Source: Sphingobium vermicomposti
GTDB lineage: Bacteria; Pseudomonadota; Alphaproteobacteria; Sphingomonadales; Sphingomonadaceae
NCBI RefSeq assembly: GCF_011762025.1
Contig: NZ_JAASQR010000004.1
Location: 248,001 to 312,000 of the forward strand
DNA: 64,000 nt
Reading direction: 5' to 3'
Under the pieces are notes generated by a model, which saw only the letters and a program-made list of their open reading frames with translations, did no database searches and was not told the DNA's origin. Shown here piece by piece: positions 43,645 to 52,466 of this stretch (position 1 is its first letter; every line of letters starts with the position of its first letter). Position numbers and translations under genes: made by a program.

Positions 43645-44652
43645 TTATAGTTTGGCCACCCCGGTGACTGGCCGGTTGAGCTTTCTTTCACGCCAGACGA
43701 CATAGTAGCCAGCACCGGCGATCAGCGCTGCGCCCGCTATCGTGGGGGCGGTAGGCACGGCCGCGAACAGGATATAGCCCCAGAATATCGCCCATAGCAT
43801 TTGCACATAGTCGAACGGTGCCAGCACGGAAACCGGGGCGTAGCGGACGGCCGACGTCATCATGATCTGCGCGAAGCCCCCCACCAGGCCGCCGAGCAGC
43901 AGTGCGACCCAGACGACAGGTTCGTGGACCTGGAATACGAACGGCATCGGCAGCGCGGTCGCCGTCAAACATACGACATTGAACCAGAATACGGTTGCAG
44001 CCGCCCCTTCGGTCTGGCCGATCTGGCGAAGCGTGATGACGATAACGGCTGCTCCCAGGGCGGCGGCCAGGCCAATCGCAACGCCCGCCGTGGGCAGGTC
44101 CGACCCGCTTGGCTGAACCGCGATCAGCACGCCGACAAAGCCGATGCCGATGGCGCTCCAGCGGTGCCATCCCACCATTTCGCGCAGGACCAGCGCGGAA
44201 AGCATGGTTGCGAACAGCGGTGCTGAAAAGCTGATCACCGTGGCTTCCGCCAGGGGGAGCCGGGACAAGGCCATGAAAGTCAGGAACATGACGCCCAGGC
44301 CGAGGAAGCTGCGCGTGGCATGTGCGCCGGGGCGCTGCGTCCTGACGACGGAAAAGCCGCCCGACCACATGATCCAGGCGATGATGGTCGGCAGGGAGAA
44401 CAGGTTGCGGTAAAAGAGTATCTCGACCGGGGCGACCCCATTTTCGGTCGCATATTTCATGGCGGCCATCATCGCACCAAAGGCGGTGACCGCGCCAAGG
44501 CGCAGGGCAATGCCGCGCGCGCGATGTTCGACAGGCGGGCCTTTATGGTCGCTGGCGCCCCTGTGTGGGTGCGGTTGTTGCGAAATCTGGTCCCGGCTGG
44601 ACGAGGGGGGCATATCGGCTTTCAAGGGTTTCGGTTCATATTGATAAACCAC
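43645..44652 (-). CDS. EamA/DMT-family transporter
   Basis: A protein of about 335 residues with ten predicted membrane helices in two EamA repeats. The first starts AVTAFGAMMAAMKYATENGV and has RSFLGLGVMFLTFMALSRLPLAEAT. The second has AIGLAAALGAAVIVITLRQI and ends RYAPVSVLAPFDYVQMLWAI, the family ending. The frame starts with GTG 44652 but the first 45 residues are hydrophilic, so a later start (for example near MPPSSSRDQ) is possible. The substrate is unknown. Confidence 0.82.
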   Translation of the reverse strand: MVYQYEPKPLKADMPPSSSRDQISQQPHPHRGASDHKGPPVEHRARGIALRLGAVTAFGAMMAAMKYATENGVAPVEILFYRNLFSLPTIIAWIMWSGGFSVVRTQRPGAHATRSFLGLGVMFLTFMALSRLPLAEATVISFSAPLFATMLSALVLREMVGWHRWSAIGIGFVGVLIAVQPSGSDLPTAGVAIGLAAALGAAVIVITLRQIGQTEGAAATVFWFNVVCLTATALPMPFVFQVHEPVVWVALLLGGLVGGFAQIMMTSAVRYAPVSVLAPFDYVQMLWAIFWGYILFAAVPTAPTIAGAALIAGAGYYVVWRERKLNRPVTGVAKL

Positions 44653-44749
44653 CCTTCGCTTGGCACCTCAAGCCGATGACAGCAACGCCAAAGGAACAGG
44701 CCTATCGACGTTGCTGCCCATGGTGACGGTTGTCGAGCAATTCACATCA

Positions 44750-44790
44750 AGATGCCATGGTTCGCGCTATGTTGTCGAACCATGGCATCT
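44750..44790. repeat. 15-base perfect inverted repeat (hairpin)
   Basis: AGATGCCATGGTTCG (44750-44764) and CGAACCATGGCATCT (44776-44790) are exact inverse complements around an 11-base loop. It lies 24 bases after the flavin monooxygenase stop on the minus strand. There is no U-run, so it may be a stabiliser, a Rho-assisted terminator or a small-element remnant. Confidence 0.65.
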
Positions 44791-44814
44791 AAAGGTCGCT
44801 CTCAGAAGCGCAGC

Positions 44815-46758
44815 TTATTCGATGCGATAGTCCTCCAGGATTGGTTCCTGCATTTCGTTCCACATGTCGACCAGCCGGAACGGCCAGGGACCCACGGGGC
44901 GACCCTTGCTGTTCTGATAATAGCTTTTCGATTTGGGATGGGTCCAGATCATGTGCTTCATCTGGTCATCGATACGCTTGTTGTGCCGGATGAAGGCTTC
45001 CTCCGTCACTTCAACCGTGCGTGCGCCACGAGCGATCATCTCATCGAGACATTCGATCATGTAATGGACCTGCGATTCGCTGACGATATTGATGCCGCCA
45101 GCATGGTTCGGGCCAGCATTGGGTCCGGTCGACAGGAAGTAGTTGGGGTAGCCGGGAATGGTCGTGCCCATATAGGCGCGTTCTTCCTCATCTGCCCAAT
45201 CGACCGTCAGATCATGGCCATCGCGGCCTTTGATCTCCAGATCCTGCACAAGCGATGATGCGTTGAAGCCGGTCGCGCAGATGATGATGTCGAGCTTGTA
45301 TTCCTTGCCATCCTTGGTGCGGATGCCGTCCGGCAGGATTTCCGCGATATGCGTGGTTTCCAGCGTGGTGTGCGGCTGCAGCAAGGCATCGTACCAGCCA
45401 GCGTCCATTACGACCCGCTTGGAAAAGATCGGGAAGTCGGGCGTCAGCTTTTCGATAAGGTCGGGCCGATTGGCGAGCTTGTGATGCATATGCGACAGCG
45501 CATATTGACGCATCCCTTCGTTCAGCGCCGACACGGCAATCCCGTCTTCAGGGTAGGACGGGTCCTTCACCACATTGGGATACAGGCCGTCAGCCGCGAA
45601 CCAGAATACGCGGAAGCGGAACCATTCCTTGTAATGCGGGATATACCGCAGCGCCCATTTGACCGCCTTGGGTACTTCCTGCGTCACTTCGGGGTTGTTG
45701 ATCATCCAATGCTTGGTGCGCATGAAAACGACCAGTTCGTCGACTTCCTTGACGATCGTGGAAACGATCTGCGCGGAACTGGCACCCGTGCCGATGACCG
45801 CGACCTTCTTACCCTTCAGGACGATATTCTCGTCATAATCTGCCGAGTGGGTGATGATGCCCTTGAAGCTGTCGATGCCCTTGATGTCGGGCAGGCTCCA
45901 GCGGTCGGTGGTGCCAAAGGCGTTGAATACGGCATTGGCCTTGATGACTTCGCGCTTGCCGGTCTTCAGATCCTCGATCGTGACGTTCCACACGGCGGCG
46001 GCGTCATCGAAAACCAGGCTGTGGACCATGGTCTGGAAACGGATATTGCGACGCACATCATATTTGTCGGCCACGGCGCGGAAATATTCGCGCATGTCCG
46101 CGCCATGCGGGTGATAGTGGTTCCATTCCGGGCTGATTTCAAACGAATAGGAATAGAAATGGCTGGGGGTGTCGACGCCCACGCCGGGATAGCGATTTTT
46201 CCACCAGGTGCCGCCGACCTCTTCATTCTTTTCGATGATCACATGATCGTAACCGGCACGCTCCAGTTCGATGCCGGCAAGGATGCCGGTAAGACCCGCG
46301 CCGATGACCAGCACCTTGAAGCCGGGAGGCGGGGGCGTGCGTTCAGGGTTTTCCTTGCGCGTGGGGCTGCGCACGAACCCGGCCTGTTCGATGACCATGG
46401 GGATGAATTCATCATCCACCGGCTCGCCCACGCCGGTGCTCATCATTTTCTTCATCAAGGCGATCGGCGGATCTTCCGACTTAGCCGCGCCTGGCGTCGT
46501 CAGCACGTAAATCAGCTTTTCGTGCAGGTCGTCGATACAGTCCTGCGGGGTCTGGTAATCCAGATTGGTATAGGGGGGATGGATGTGAGCCTTGAAGGTT
46601 TCCAGCATCGATTCATCATGCGTCAGATGGACATAGACCATCAGCAGCGTCTGGAGATTGGCTTCCTTCAGCGCCGCCCGCAGTTCCGGGCCGTCCGCGA
46701 TCGGCAGGGGCCGAATGCCACTGTCGAGCATGTGCGGTGAAGTCGTTTTCATGTCCAT
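44815..46758 (-). CDS. flavin-containing (Baeyer-Villiger-type) monooxygenase
   Basis: A 647-residue class B flavoprotein. The N-terminal about 145-residue extension is helical. The FAD-binding fingerprint is VLVIGAGLTGILAGIELERAG, followed by GGTWWKNRYPGVGVD. The NADPH fingerprint is KVAVIGTGASSAQIV. Between them, FKGIITHSADYD occupies the F-x-G-x3-H-x3-W-D position but has Tyr where Baeyer-Villiger enzymes have Trp. The start is ATG 46758 after AGAGGT. It likely oxygenates a cyclic or aromatic ketone; substrate unknown. A divergent SDR gene may make or use its product. Confidence 0.88.
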   Translation of the reverse strand: MDMKTTSPHMLDSGIRPLPIADGPELRAALKEANLQTLLMVYVHLTHDESMLETFKAHIHPPYTNLDYQTPQDCIDDLHEKLIYVLTTPGAAKSEDPPIALMKKMMSTGVGEPVDDEFIPMVIEQAGFVRSPTRKENPERTPPPPGFKVLVIGAGLTGILAGIELERAGYDHVIIEKNEEVGGTWWKNRYPGVGVDTPSHFYSYSFEISPEWNHYHPHGADMREYFRAVADKYDVRRNIRFQTMVHSLVFDDAAAVWNVTIEDLKTGKREVIKANAVFNAFGTTDRWSLPDIKGIDSFKGIITHSADYDENIVLKGKKVAVIGTGASSAQIVSTIVKEVDELVVFMRTKHWMINNPEVTQEVPKAVKWALRYIPHYKEWFRFRVFWFAADGLYPNVVKDPSYPEDGIAVSALNEGMRQYALSHMHHKLANRPDLIEKLTPDFPIFSKRVVMDAGWYDALLQPHTTLETTHIAEILPDGIRTKDGKEYKLDIIICATGFNASSLVQDLEIKGRDGHDLTVDWADEEERAYMGTTIPGYPNYFLSTGPNAGPNHAGGINIVSESQVHYMIECLDEMIARGARTVEVTEEAFIRHNKRIDDQMKHMIWTHPKSKSYYQNSKGRPVGPWPFRLVDMWNEMQEPILEDYRIE

Positions 46759-47095
46759 ATGTCTACCTCTTGTAGAAAAATATTGAGTAGGAAATCAGGC
46801 TGCGATCTAGTGTGGATGAGGTCGAGTCGACATCGGCAGTCTGATGAATTCTCGGTCGGTCATCTCAGGTCCTTTGGCCCCTTGTCATGCAACCTTGCAC
46901 AACATCGGCCCCTTGCGCGCCAGACTATGTCGGCGGCAGGACAGTTTCAAGACTTTTCGACCGATGGTCGGAAAATCATTCAGCGCCGTGGTTGCGGATG
47001 CTGAGCCGGGTGACGGAAGCCGATTGTCATTCGGTTTCGTTCCAGTCATTCAGGAGTGGGATCACTGGATGGATGGTCGTGAAAGGGGAATGTAA
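46759..47095. other. divergent promoter region of the monooxygenase and SDR genes
   Basis: There is no gene in 337 bases. An interrupted inverted repeat lies at 46954-46975: TTTTCGACC, GAT, then GGTCGGAAAA (one extra base in the right arm). Its position between divergent genes suits a shared operator. I could not identify the regulator. Confidence 0.4.
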
Positions 47096-48007
47096 ATGGC
47101 CTTCACCGCTGGCAATGTGCCTGACCAAAATGGCCGTACTTTTCTGGTCACAGGTGCCAACACGGGCATCGGACTGGAAGTAGCGAAGGCGCTCGCGGCA
47201 AAGGGCGCGCGCGTCCTGATGGGGTGTCGCGATTCGGGTAAGGCGCACGCCGCCATGGACCATATCAAGACCGCGGTGCCGGGGGCGAACCTTGCCTATG
47301 TTCCGCTGGACCAGGCTGACCTGTCCAGCGTGCGCCACGCCGCTGAACAGGTCATCGCCGAACCGCGGCTGGACGTCCTGGTTAATAATGCCGGCATAAT
47401 GATCCCGCCGCTGGCCCGGACGGCGCAGGGGGCCGAATCGCAGTTTGGGGTGAATCATCTCGGTACTTTCGCGCTCACATCCCTGCTGTTGCCCAAACTT
47501 GCCCAGACCGATGGCGCGCGGGTGGTCGTGACCTCCAGCCTGGCGCATCGGCAGGGACGAATGATGTGGGACAATCTCCACGCGGAGCATGGCTATAATA
47601 GCGGTCGCTTCTATGGTCAGAGCAAGCTGGCTAATCTGCTGTTCGTGCTGGAGTTGGACCGTCGGCTCCGCGCTGCCGGGTCGCCCGTGCGGGCCATCGG
47701 TTGCCATCCGGGTGTGGCGCTGACCGAATTGATGCGGCATCTGCCGTCATGGACCCAGCCATTGTTGCCGGTCATGCGACCGCTGTTCAATCCGGTGGTG
47801 GCGGCGGCTTGGCCAGCGCTCCAGGCGGCGACCGACCCGAATGCGGAAGGCGGCGGCTATTATGGACCGCAGGGTGGCTGGGAAATGCGGGGCGCGTCAG
47901 GCCCGGCGCGGGTTGAGAAACATTGCCACGATCTGGAGGATGCGCGTCGGCTGTGGGATATTTCCATCGAGTTGACGGGTGTTGATCAGGGTCTTGCCCC
48001 GGCCTGA
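47096..48007 (+). CDS. short-chain dehydrogenase/reductase (retinol-dehydrogenase-like)
   Basis: A 303-residue SDR. The cofactor motif is FLVTGANTGIGLEVAKAL, NNAG appears in VLVNNAGIMIPP, and the catalytic Ser lies in VVTSSLAHRQG. The Tyr-Lys pair is in RFYGQSKLANLLFVLELD. This subgroup typically uses NADP(H) on lipophilic alcohols or ketones. AAGGGGA precedes the ATG. It is divergent from the flavin monooxygenase, which suggests related substrates. Confidence 0.88.
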   Translation: MAFTAGNVPDQNGRTFLVTGANTGIGLEVAKALAAKGARVLMGCRDSGKAHAAMDHIKTAVPGANLAYVPLDQADLSSVRHAAEQVIAEPRLDVLVNNAGIMIPPLARTAQGAESQFGVNHLGTFALTSLLLPKLAQTDGARVVVTSSLAHRQGRMMWDNLHAEHGYNSGRFYGQSKLANLLFVLELDRRLRAAGSPVRAIGCHPGVALTELMRHLPSWTQPLLPVMRPLFNPVVAAAWPALQAATDPNAEGGGYYGPQGGWEMRGASGPARVEKHCHDLEDARRLWDISIELTGVDQGLAPA

Positions 48008-48019
48008 CAGGCGTAAGGC

Positions 48020-48053
48020 GGGGAGGGCGGAGTAAGCAGACCCCACCCTCCCC
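48020..48053. terminator. terminator between convergent SDR and EF-hand genes
   Basis: GGGGAGGG and CCCTCCCC form an eight-base stem with an 18-base loop, 12 bases after the SDR stop. The EF-hand gene on the other strand ends at 48060. It probably serves both directions. Confidence 0.6.
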
Positions 48054-48059
48054 GGACGA

Positions 48060-48560
48060 TCAGCGTTCTGCCTTGTCGGTGGCGTTGCGGGCGGCCAATT
48101 GGCGCGCGGCGGTTGCGGCGGCGTCGGTCGCCGTGACGATGCCGTCCTTGTCATTGTCCTGTTCGGCAAAGGCGCGCGCGCCCGACGCGTCATATTCGGC
48201 CTGCGTCATCTTGCTATCCTTGTCCTTGTCCAGAACGCCGAAGCGGACGTGGGCCTGGCGTATCTGGCGCTGCCGCTCTTCGGTTTTCTTTTCTTCACTG
48301 CGGTCGGACGCGGCGAGTTGCTGTTCCAGCCGGGCGCGATATTCGCCGACATATTCCTCTTCCGACAGCCAGCCGTCCGCATTGGCGTCGGTAGCCTTGA
48401 AACGGGTGTTCCGTTCGGCATCGAATTCGGCACGGGCAACCTGACCATCATGGTTTGCGTCATAATCATGGATGAAGGCAGACCCTTCATGCGGAGCAGC
48501 CATTGCTGCCGATCCGGTGACGGCCAACAGGGCGGCGGTCAGGCAAAACATCGTCTTCAT
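48060..48560 (-). CDS. periplasmic EF-hand protein
   Basis: A 166-residue protein with a signal peptide ending near AMAAP (residue 22). EF-hand loops are DYDANHDGQVARAEF, DANADGWLSEEEY, DKDKDSKMTQAEY and DNDKDGIVTATDA, four calcium-binding-type loops. It lies 32 bases downstream of a DUF4198 gene in the same direction. It is possibly a calcium-responsive or metal-buffering periplasmic protein of the iron module. Its function is not established. Confidence 0.85.
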   Translation of the reverse strand: MKTMFCLTAALLAVTGSAAMAAPHEGSAFIHDYDANHDGQVARAEFDAERNTRFKATDANADGWLSEEEYVGEYRARLEQQLAASDRSEEKKTEERQRQIRQAHVRFGVLDKDKDSKMTQAEYDASGARAFAEQDNDKDGIVTATDAAATAARQLAARNATDKAER

Positions 48561-48592
48561 ATTATCTCCATCTGATGGAAGGGGCGCAGCGG

Positions 48593-49381
48593 TCAGGCCG
48601 CGTCGAAGGTGAGAGTGTAGGTGTAGCTGCGATAGGGTGTTTCAGCCCCGGCGGGCGCGGCCGCGCGATGGCGTACCAGGACCAGATAGGTGCCCGCATC
48701 CTCTGGCTTCAGAATGAAGCGACCGTCAGCGCCGCTTTTGACCTGCGCCGCCACTTTGCGCCCGTCATAAAGGCCCGCGCTACGGAACAGGGTGATGTCG
48801 GCATTGGCGAGCGGCTTGCCATCGAACAACAGCGTGAAGCTGGCATCCGATCCGGCGACGATGGCGTTGGGATGTGTCACCGCCTGAATTTCCAGCGCCT
48901 TGCCCAAGGGCTTCAGAACGGCGTCGGTTGGCTGGCCACGCGTCACATAGGCTTCGGCCAGGGTCATGCTTTGAACGTCGACCTGTTCCGCAGCGGCGGT
49001 CGCTTCGCTGCCTTCGCCGCGCATCTTCCATTCATTGCCCTGCCTGAACATCTTGCCCTTGCGCCCGGCACGCTGGCCCGTCGTCACGCGATAGGTGCCG
49101 TCAACGACAGTCGCCGCTTCAAATATGCTGAGGTCGCGCAAATGCGTGACTGGGCCTGGCGCGATATCCTTGCCGTCGGGACCGATCATATGGAACGGGG
49201 CATCGCGCATGGCGACTTCGGGCAGGAACGCCTCCTCCGCAAAGGCGGACTGGACGGTGACATGGTCGCCTTTGCCGATGTCGAACAGGGTCGGCAGCAC
49301 ATAGGGCATATGCGCCTGTGCAGCGGTAGCGCTAAGGGCGGCCAGCAAACCGGCGGCAAAACAATATTTCCCAAGACTCAT
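48593..49381 (-). CDS. DUF4198 periplasmic protein
   Basis: A 262-residue exported protein. I start at ATG 49381 (MSLGKYCFAAGLLAALSATA), after AAAGGGG, not at the longer 49438. The signal peptide ends AQAHM, leaving an N-terminal His that could bind metal. The DUF4198 core contains HMPYVLPTLFDIGKGDHVTV and DASFTLLFDGKPLANADITL, ending in a carboxypeptidase-regulatory-like fold (GRFILKPEDAGTYLVLVRH). DUF4198 genes accompany metal-uptake receptors. It is divergent from a TonB receptor across a Fur-like site. Confidence 0.8.
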   Translation of the reverse strand: MSLGKYCFAAGLLAALSATAAQAHMPYVLPTLFDIGKGDHVTVQSAFAEEAFLPEVAMRDAPFHMIGPDGKDIAPGPVTHLRDLSIFEAATVVDGTYRVTTGQRAGRKGKMFRQGNEWKMRGEGSEATAAAEQVDVQSMTLAEAYVTRGQPTDAVLKPLGKALEIQAVTHPNAIVAGSDASFTLLFDGKPLANADITLFRSAGLYDGRKVAAQVKSGADGRFILKPEDAGTYLVLVRHRAAAPAGAETPYRSYTYTLTFDAA

Positions 49382-49413
49382 GAAGAACCCCTTTCTGATC
49401 CGGCAGCTATATC

Positions 49414-49432
49414 TAATGAGACTCACTTGCAA
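49414..49432 (-). promoter_or_regulatory. Fur-type operator candidate in the divergent DUF4198/receptor spacer
   Basis: Read on the minus strand it is TTGCAAGTGAGTCTCATTA, matching the TGCRAR-N4-TCKCA core of the three other iron promoters. It lies 32 bases from the DUF4198 start and 76 bases from the receptor start, able to control both. Confidence 0.5.
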
Positions 49433-49508
49433 TATCATTTTCTCGTGCTAGGTGCGTCGTCGTTCGGGGCGACCGCGCCCCACCAGTTGCCATAAGGGGG
49501 CCACACAG

Positions 49509-51602
49509 ATGATGAAGACCAGATTGAAGCTGCTGTTGAGCGCCACGCTGATCGTGACGCCCGTCTGTGCCAGGGCGCAGGAGGAAGCGGCAGCGCCGGA
49601 AACGACGCGCATGGCGCTCGACCGGATGATCATTTCCGCTGGCACTGAAAAGGTGGCGCTCGACACGCCGCAGGCCGTGAGCAGCCTGGACCAGGAGGAT
49701 ATCGACCAGACCCAGGCAACGACGATCGGCGACCTGATCGAAGGGCTGCCGGGCGTCAATGTCCAGGGCGGCGTGGGGCAGTTAGGCCAGGGGTTCAACA
49801 TTCGCGGCATGGGCACGGCAATCGGTGACAGCGACAACCGCATCCTGCTGACCGTCGATGGCGTCACGAAATTCTACGAACAATATCGCATGGGCGCACT
49901 GTTCAGCGAGCCGGAACTTTACAAGCGGGTGGAGGTGCTGCGCGGTCCCGCTTCGTCCACCCTATACGGCGCGGGCGCGCTGGCGGGCGTGATCAATTTC
50001 ACGACCAAGGATGCGTCCGATTTCCTGGATGCGGGCGACCCGTTGGCGGTGCGGTTGAAAGCAGCGACGGAAACCAATGCGCAGGCCCATACCCTGTCCG
50101 GCATTGTCGCCGTCCAGCCGGTTGACGGGGTCGAACTGCTGGGCAGCTATAATTACCGGCGCAGCGACGATTATAAGGACGGCAATGGCGATACGGTGGC
50201 CGCATCTGCCACCCTGTCCGATAGCTGGCTGGTCAAGGGACGCGTTGCGATTGGCGGCAACCGCAATCATGCGATCTGGGCGAGCTATCAGGACTGGATC
50301 AGCGATGCGCCCCAGGTGTACGACCAGATATCCGCCGCCACTGGCGCAGCGCTGATGCGCCGCCGGGTCCACGACAAGACCGCCGTCGTCGGTTATGTGA
50401 ATGATTTTGACGGCAGCAAGATCTTCAACGTCGAAGCGCAGGCCGCTTATTCGCTATCAAAGGTGCGCCAGACTGAAACGCTCTTCCTGGGCCCGCTGGA
50501 ATATTCCGAATTTTCTTATGAAAGCTGGCAGGCGAAGCTGCAAAATAGCAGCCGCTTCGACATGGGTGGCGACTGGACGACATTCCTGATCATGGGTGCT
50601 CAGTGGAGCAAGCAGGAACGCCGAAACCCGCGCGTGATGCCCGGCGGTGTGGTGACGCCGGGTGCGGGCACTCATCCCGAAGGCGACATGACCCGCTATG
50701 GCCTGTTCGGTCAGCTCGAAATCGTCTGGTCCGACAAGCTGACCATCATTCCGGGCGTCCGGGTCGATTGGAACGACCTGAAGCCGGGCGACACGGTCGT
50801 CGGCGGCACCACATTGACCCAACGGGTGAAGGACAGCGGCGTGTCACCCAAGATCGCCGCCCTGTATAATCTGACGCCCTGGCTGGGCCTGTTCGGATCG
50901 GCGGCGCGCACGGTGCGCATGCCCAATGTCGATGAAGTGTTTACCCGCAGCGCGACCCCCGCGCCGGGTCGCCCCAGCAATCCCAATTTGCGCCCTGAAA
51001 AATCGGACAATATCGAAGCTGGCTTCACCCTGTCCTTTGATGGAGTGCTGGGCCATGGCGACCGCTTCCGGGCCAAGACAACCCTGTTCCAGAATGACGT
51101 AAAGGACCTGATCATCCAAAGCGCGTCCGCGCCGGGCGTCCCCTATTTTCAGAATATCGGTCGGTCCCGGTTCAAGGGGCTGGAAGTAGAGGCGGAATAT
51201 GGCATTGGCGGCTTCTTCGCGCGCGGCAACATGTCCTTCATCGACGGCAAGGACAGGCGGAACGGCGACTATCTGAACACCATTCCCGCCAATGATTATC
51301 GCCTGACGCTGGGCTATGCCGATGCATCAAGCGGCCTGTCGGGCGGCTGGACCGGGGAATTTGCGGAACGGCAGGATGATGTGACGACCGGGCCATTCTC
51401 TTCGGCTGGGTCGGGCATTCCGACGCCGGGCTACAGCGTCCACAACCTGTTCCTCGCCTTCAAACCGCAAAGCGGCGCGGCCAAGGGATTTGAGTTCCGC
51501 ATCGCCGTCGATAACCTGTTCGACAAACAATATCGCCGCCATTTGTCTTCGCTCGCGGCGGAGGGGCAGAGCTTCAAGTTCACCGTGGCGAACAGCTTCT
51601 GA
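49509..51602 (+). CDS. TonB-dependent receptor, heme-receptor-like
   Basis: A 697-residue receptor starting at ATG 49509 after AAGGGGG. The signal peptide ends CARAQ. The plug has VALDTPQAVSSLDQEDIDQT, IRGMGTAIGDSDNRILLTVDG and VLRGPASSTLYGAGALAGVINF. The barrel has ARTVRMPNVDEVF and NPNLRPEKS, resembling the FRAP-NPDL box of heme/hemoglobin receptors. It ends FKFTVANSF. A private TonB gene follows by two bases and a DUF4198 gene is divergent. Heme or another iron compound is likely; the exact ligand is uncertain. Confidence 0.87.
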   Translation: MMKTRLKLLLSATLIVTPVCARAQEEAAAPETTRMALDRMIISAGTEKVALDTPQAVSSLDQEDIDQTQATTIGDLIEGLPGVNVQGGVGQLGQGFNIRGMGTAIGDSDNRILLTVDGVTKFYEQYRMGALFSEPELYKRVEVLRGPASSTLYGAGALAGVINFTTKDASDFLDAGDPLAVRLKAATETNAQAHTLSGIVAVQPVDGVELLGSYNYRRSDDYKDGNGDTVAASATLSDSWLVKGRVAIGGNRNHAIWASYQDWISDAPQVYDQISAATGAALMRRRVHDKTAVVGYVNDFDGSKIFNVEAQAAYSLSKVRQTETLFLGPLEYSEFSYESWQAKLQNSSRFDMGGDWTTFLIMGAQWSKQERRNPRVMPGGVVTPGAGTHPEGDMTRYGLFGQLEIVWSDKLTIIPGVRVDWNDLKPGDTVVGGTTLTQRVKDSGVSPKIAALYNLTPWLGLFGSAARTVRMPNVDEVFTRSATPAPGRPSNPNLRPEKSDNIEAGFTLSFDGVLGHGDRFRAKTTLFQNDVKDLIIQSASAPGVPYFQNIGRSRFKGLEVEAEYGIGGFFARGNMSFIDGKDRRNGDYLNTIPANDYRLTLGYADASSGLSGGWTGEFAERQDDVTTGPFSSAGSGIPTPGYSVHNLFLAFKPQSGAAKGFEFRIAVDNLFDKQYRRHLSSLAAEGQSFKFTVANSF

Positions 51603-51604
51603 AC

Positions 51605-52366
51605 ATGATGATGCGGGCGGCTCTTCCCTTTCGCGTCAGCGCACCGGCAGCGGCGTCGCTGCTGGTGAACGGATTGCTGATCGCGGCGCTGTTGAACCTG
51701 GGGATGGGACATGTCAGCCGCAGGGCGCAAGCTCCTGCGCTGACCGTCCTGTCGCTGGCGCAGCTGAAGGGAACGGAGCGGGGGCAGGATGAGGCCGAGG
51801 CGGTATCGAAGAGCGAACCCGCCTCTGTCGATCCGCAGCCCCGTGCGACGCCGCCCGCACCGCAGCCGCAAGCGCCCGTGGCGCTTATCCCGCCACCAGT
51901 TGTAATGGTGCCATCCCCCATTGCGCTGCCTTTGCCTGTCCAGGCGGTAGCCCGTTCGAGCGGCGCTGCGACGCCTGCGGCCAATCCGGTCCGGCAAGGG
52001 GCTTCGGCGTCACCAGCTGCATCGTCGGCGCGGCGGGGAACTGCCGATGGCCTCGACGTGAACGCGCCTCCCGGCACAAGCCGCAGCTATGCGGCAAGGA
52101 TCAGGTCGTGGCTCTACGCGCATAAGCTATATCCTCGCCGCGCCCGGATGCGGCGGGAGGAGGGGCGCGTGCAGGTCCGCTTTGTGCTGGACCGCGCGGG
52201 CATCCTGCTGGAAGGCGCAGTGGTCAAGGGGTCGGGCAATGCCGTCCTGGACGGGGAGGCGGAAGCGATGATGTGGCGCGCATCACCCTATCCGCGCGTT
52301 CCCGCCGAACTGCCCGGCGACCGCATTGAGTTCATCGCCCCTATCGAATTCATCCTCCCGGTCTGA
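51605..52366 (+). CDS. TonB-like protein paired with the receptor
   Basis: A 253-residue protein. The N-terminal membrane anchor is SLLVNGLLIAALLNLGMG. A Pro/Ala-rich periplasmic spacer with many PxP steps follows. The C-terminal TonB domain (about 175-253) contains YAHKLYPRRARMRREEGRVQ and VRFVLDRAGILLEGAVVKG. It starts two bases after the receptor stop, so the pair is co-translated. No ExbB/ExbD genes are adjacent. This is the second dedicated TonB in the window. Confidence 0.87.
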   Translation: MMMRAALPFRVSAPAAASLLVNGLLIAALLNLGMGHVSRRAQAPALTVLSLAQLKGTERGQDEAEAVSKSEPASVDPQPRATPPAPQPQAPVALIPPPVVMVPSPIALPLPVQAVARSSGAATPAANPVRQGASASPAASSARRGTADGLDVNAPPGTSRSYAARIRSWLYAHKLYPRRARMRREEGRVQVRFVLDRAGILLEGAVVKGSGNAVLDGEAEAMMWRASPYPRVPAELPGDRIEFIAPIEFILPV

Positions 52367-52466
52367 TCCGAACCTGCCACCACTCCCAGCGATGACGGAC
52401 GCCAATGCCATCGGAACGCCGACGTGGATTGTACGTTTGGCGGTCTGATAGACAGGGAGTTTCCGT

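Noticed and set aside
45349-46740. 463-codon plus-strand frame opposite the flavin monooxygenase
   Set aside because: The monooxygenase has complete FAD and NADPH motifs; the opposite frame is rich in Arg/His and lacks any domain.
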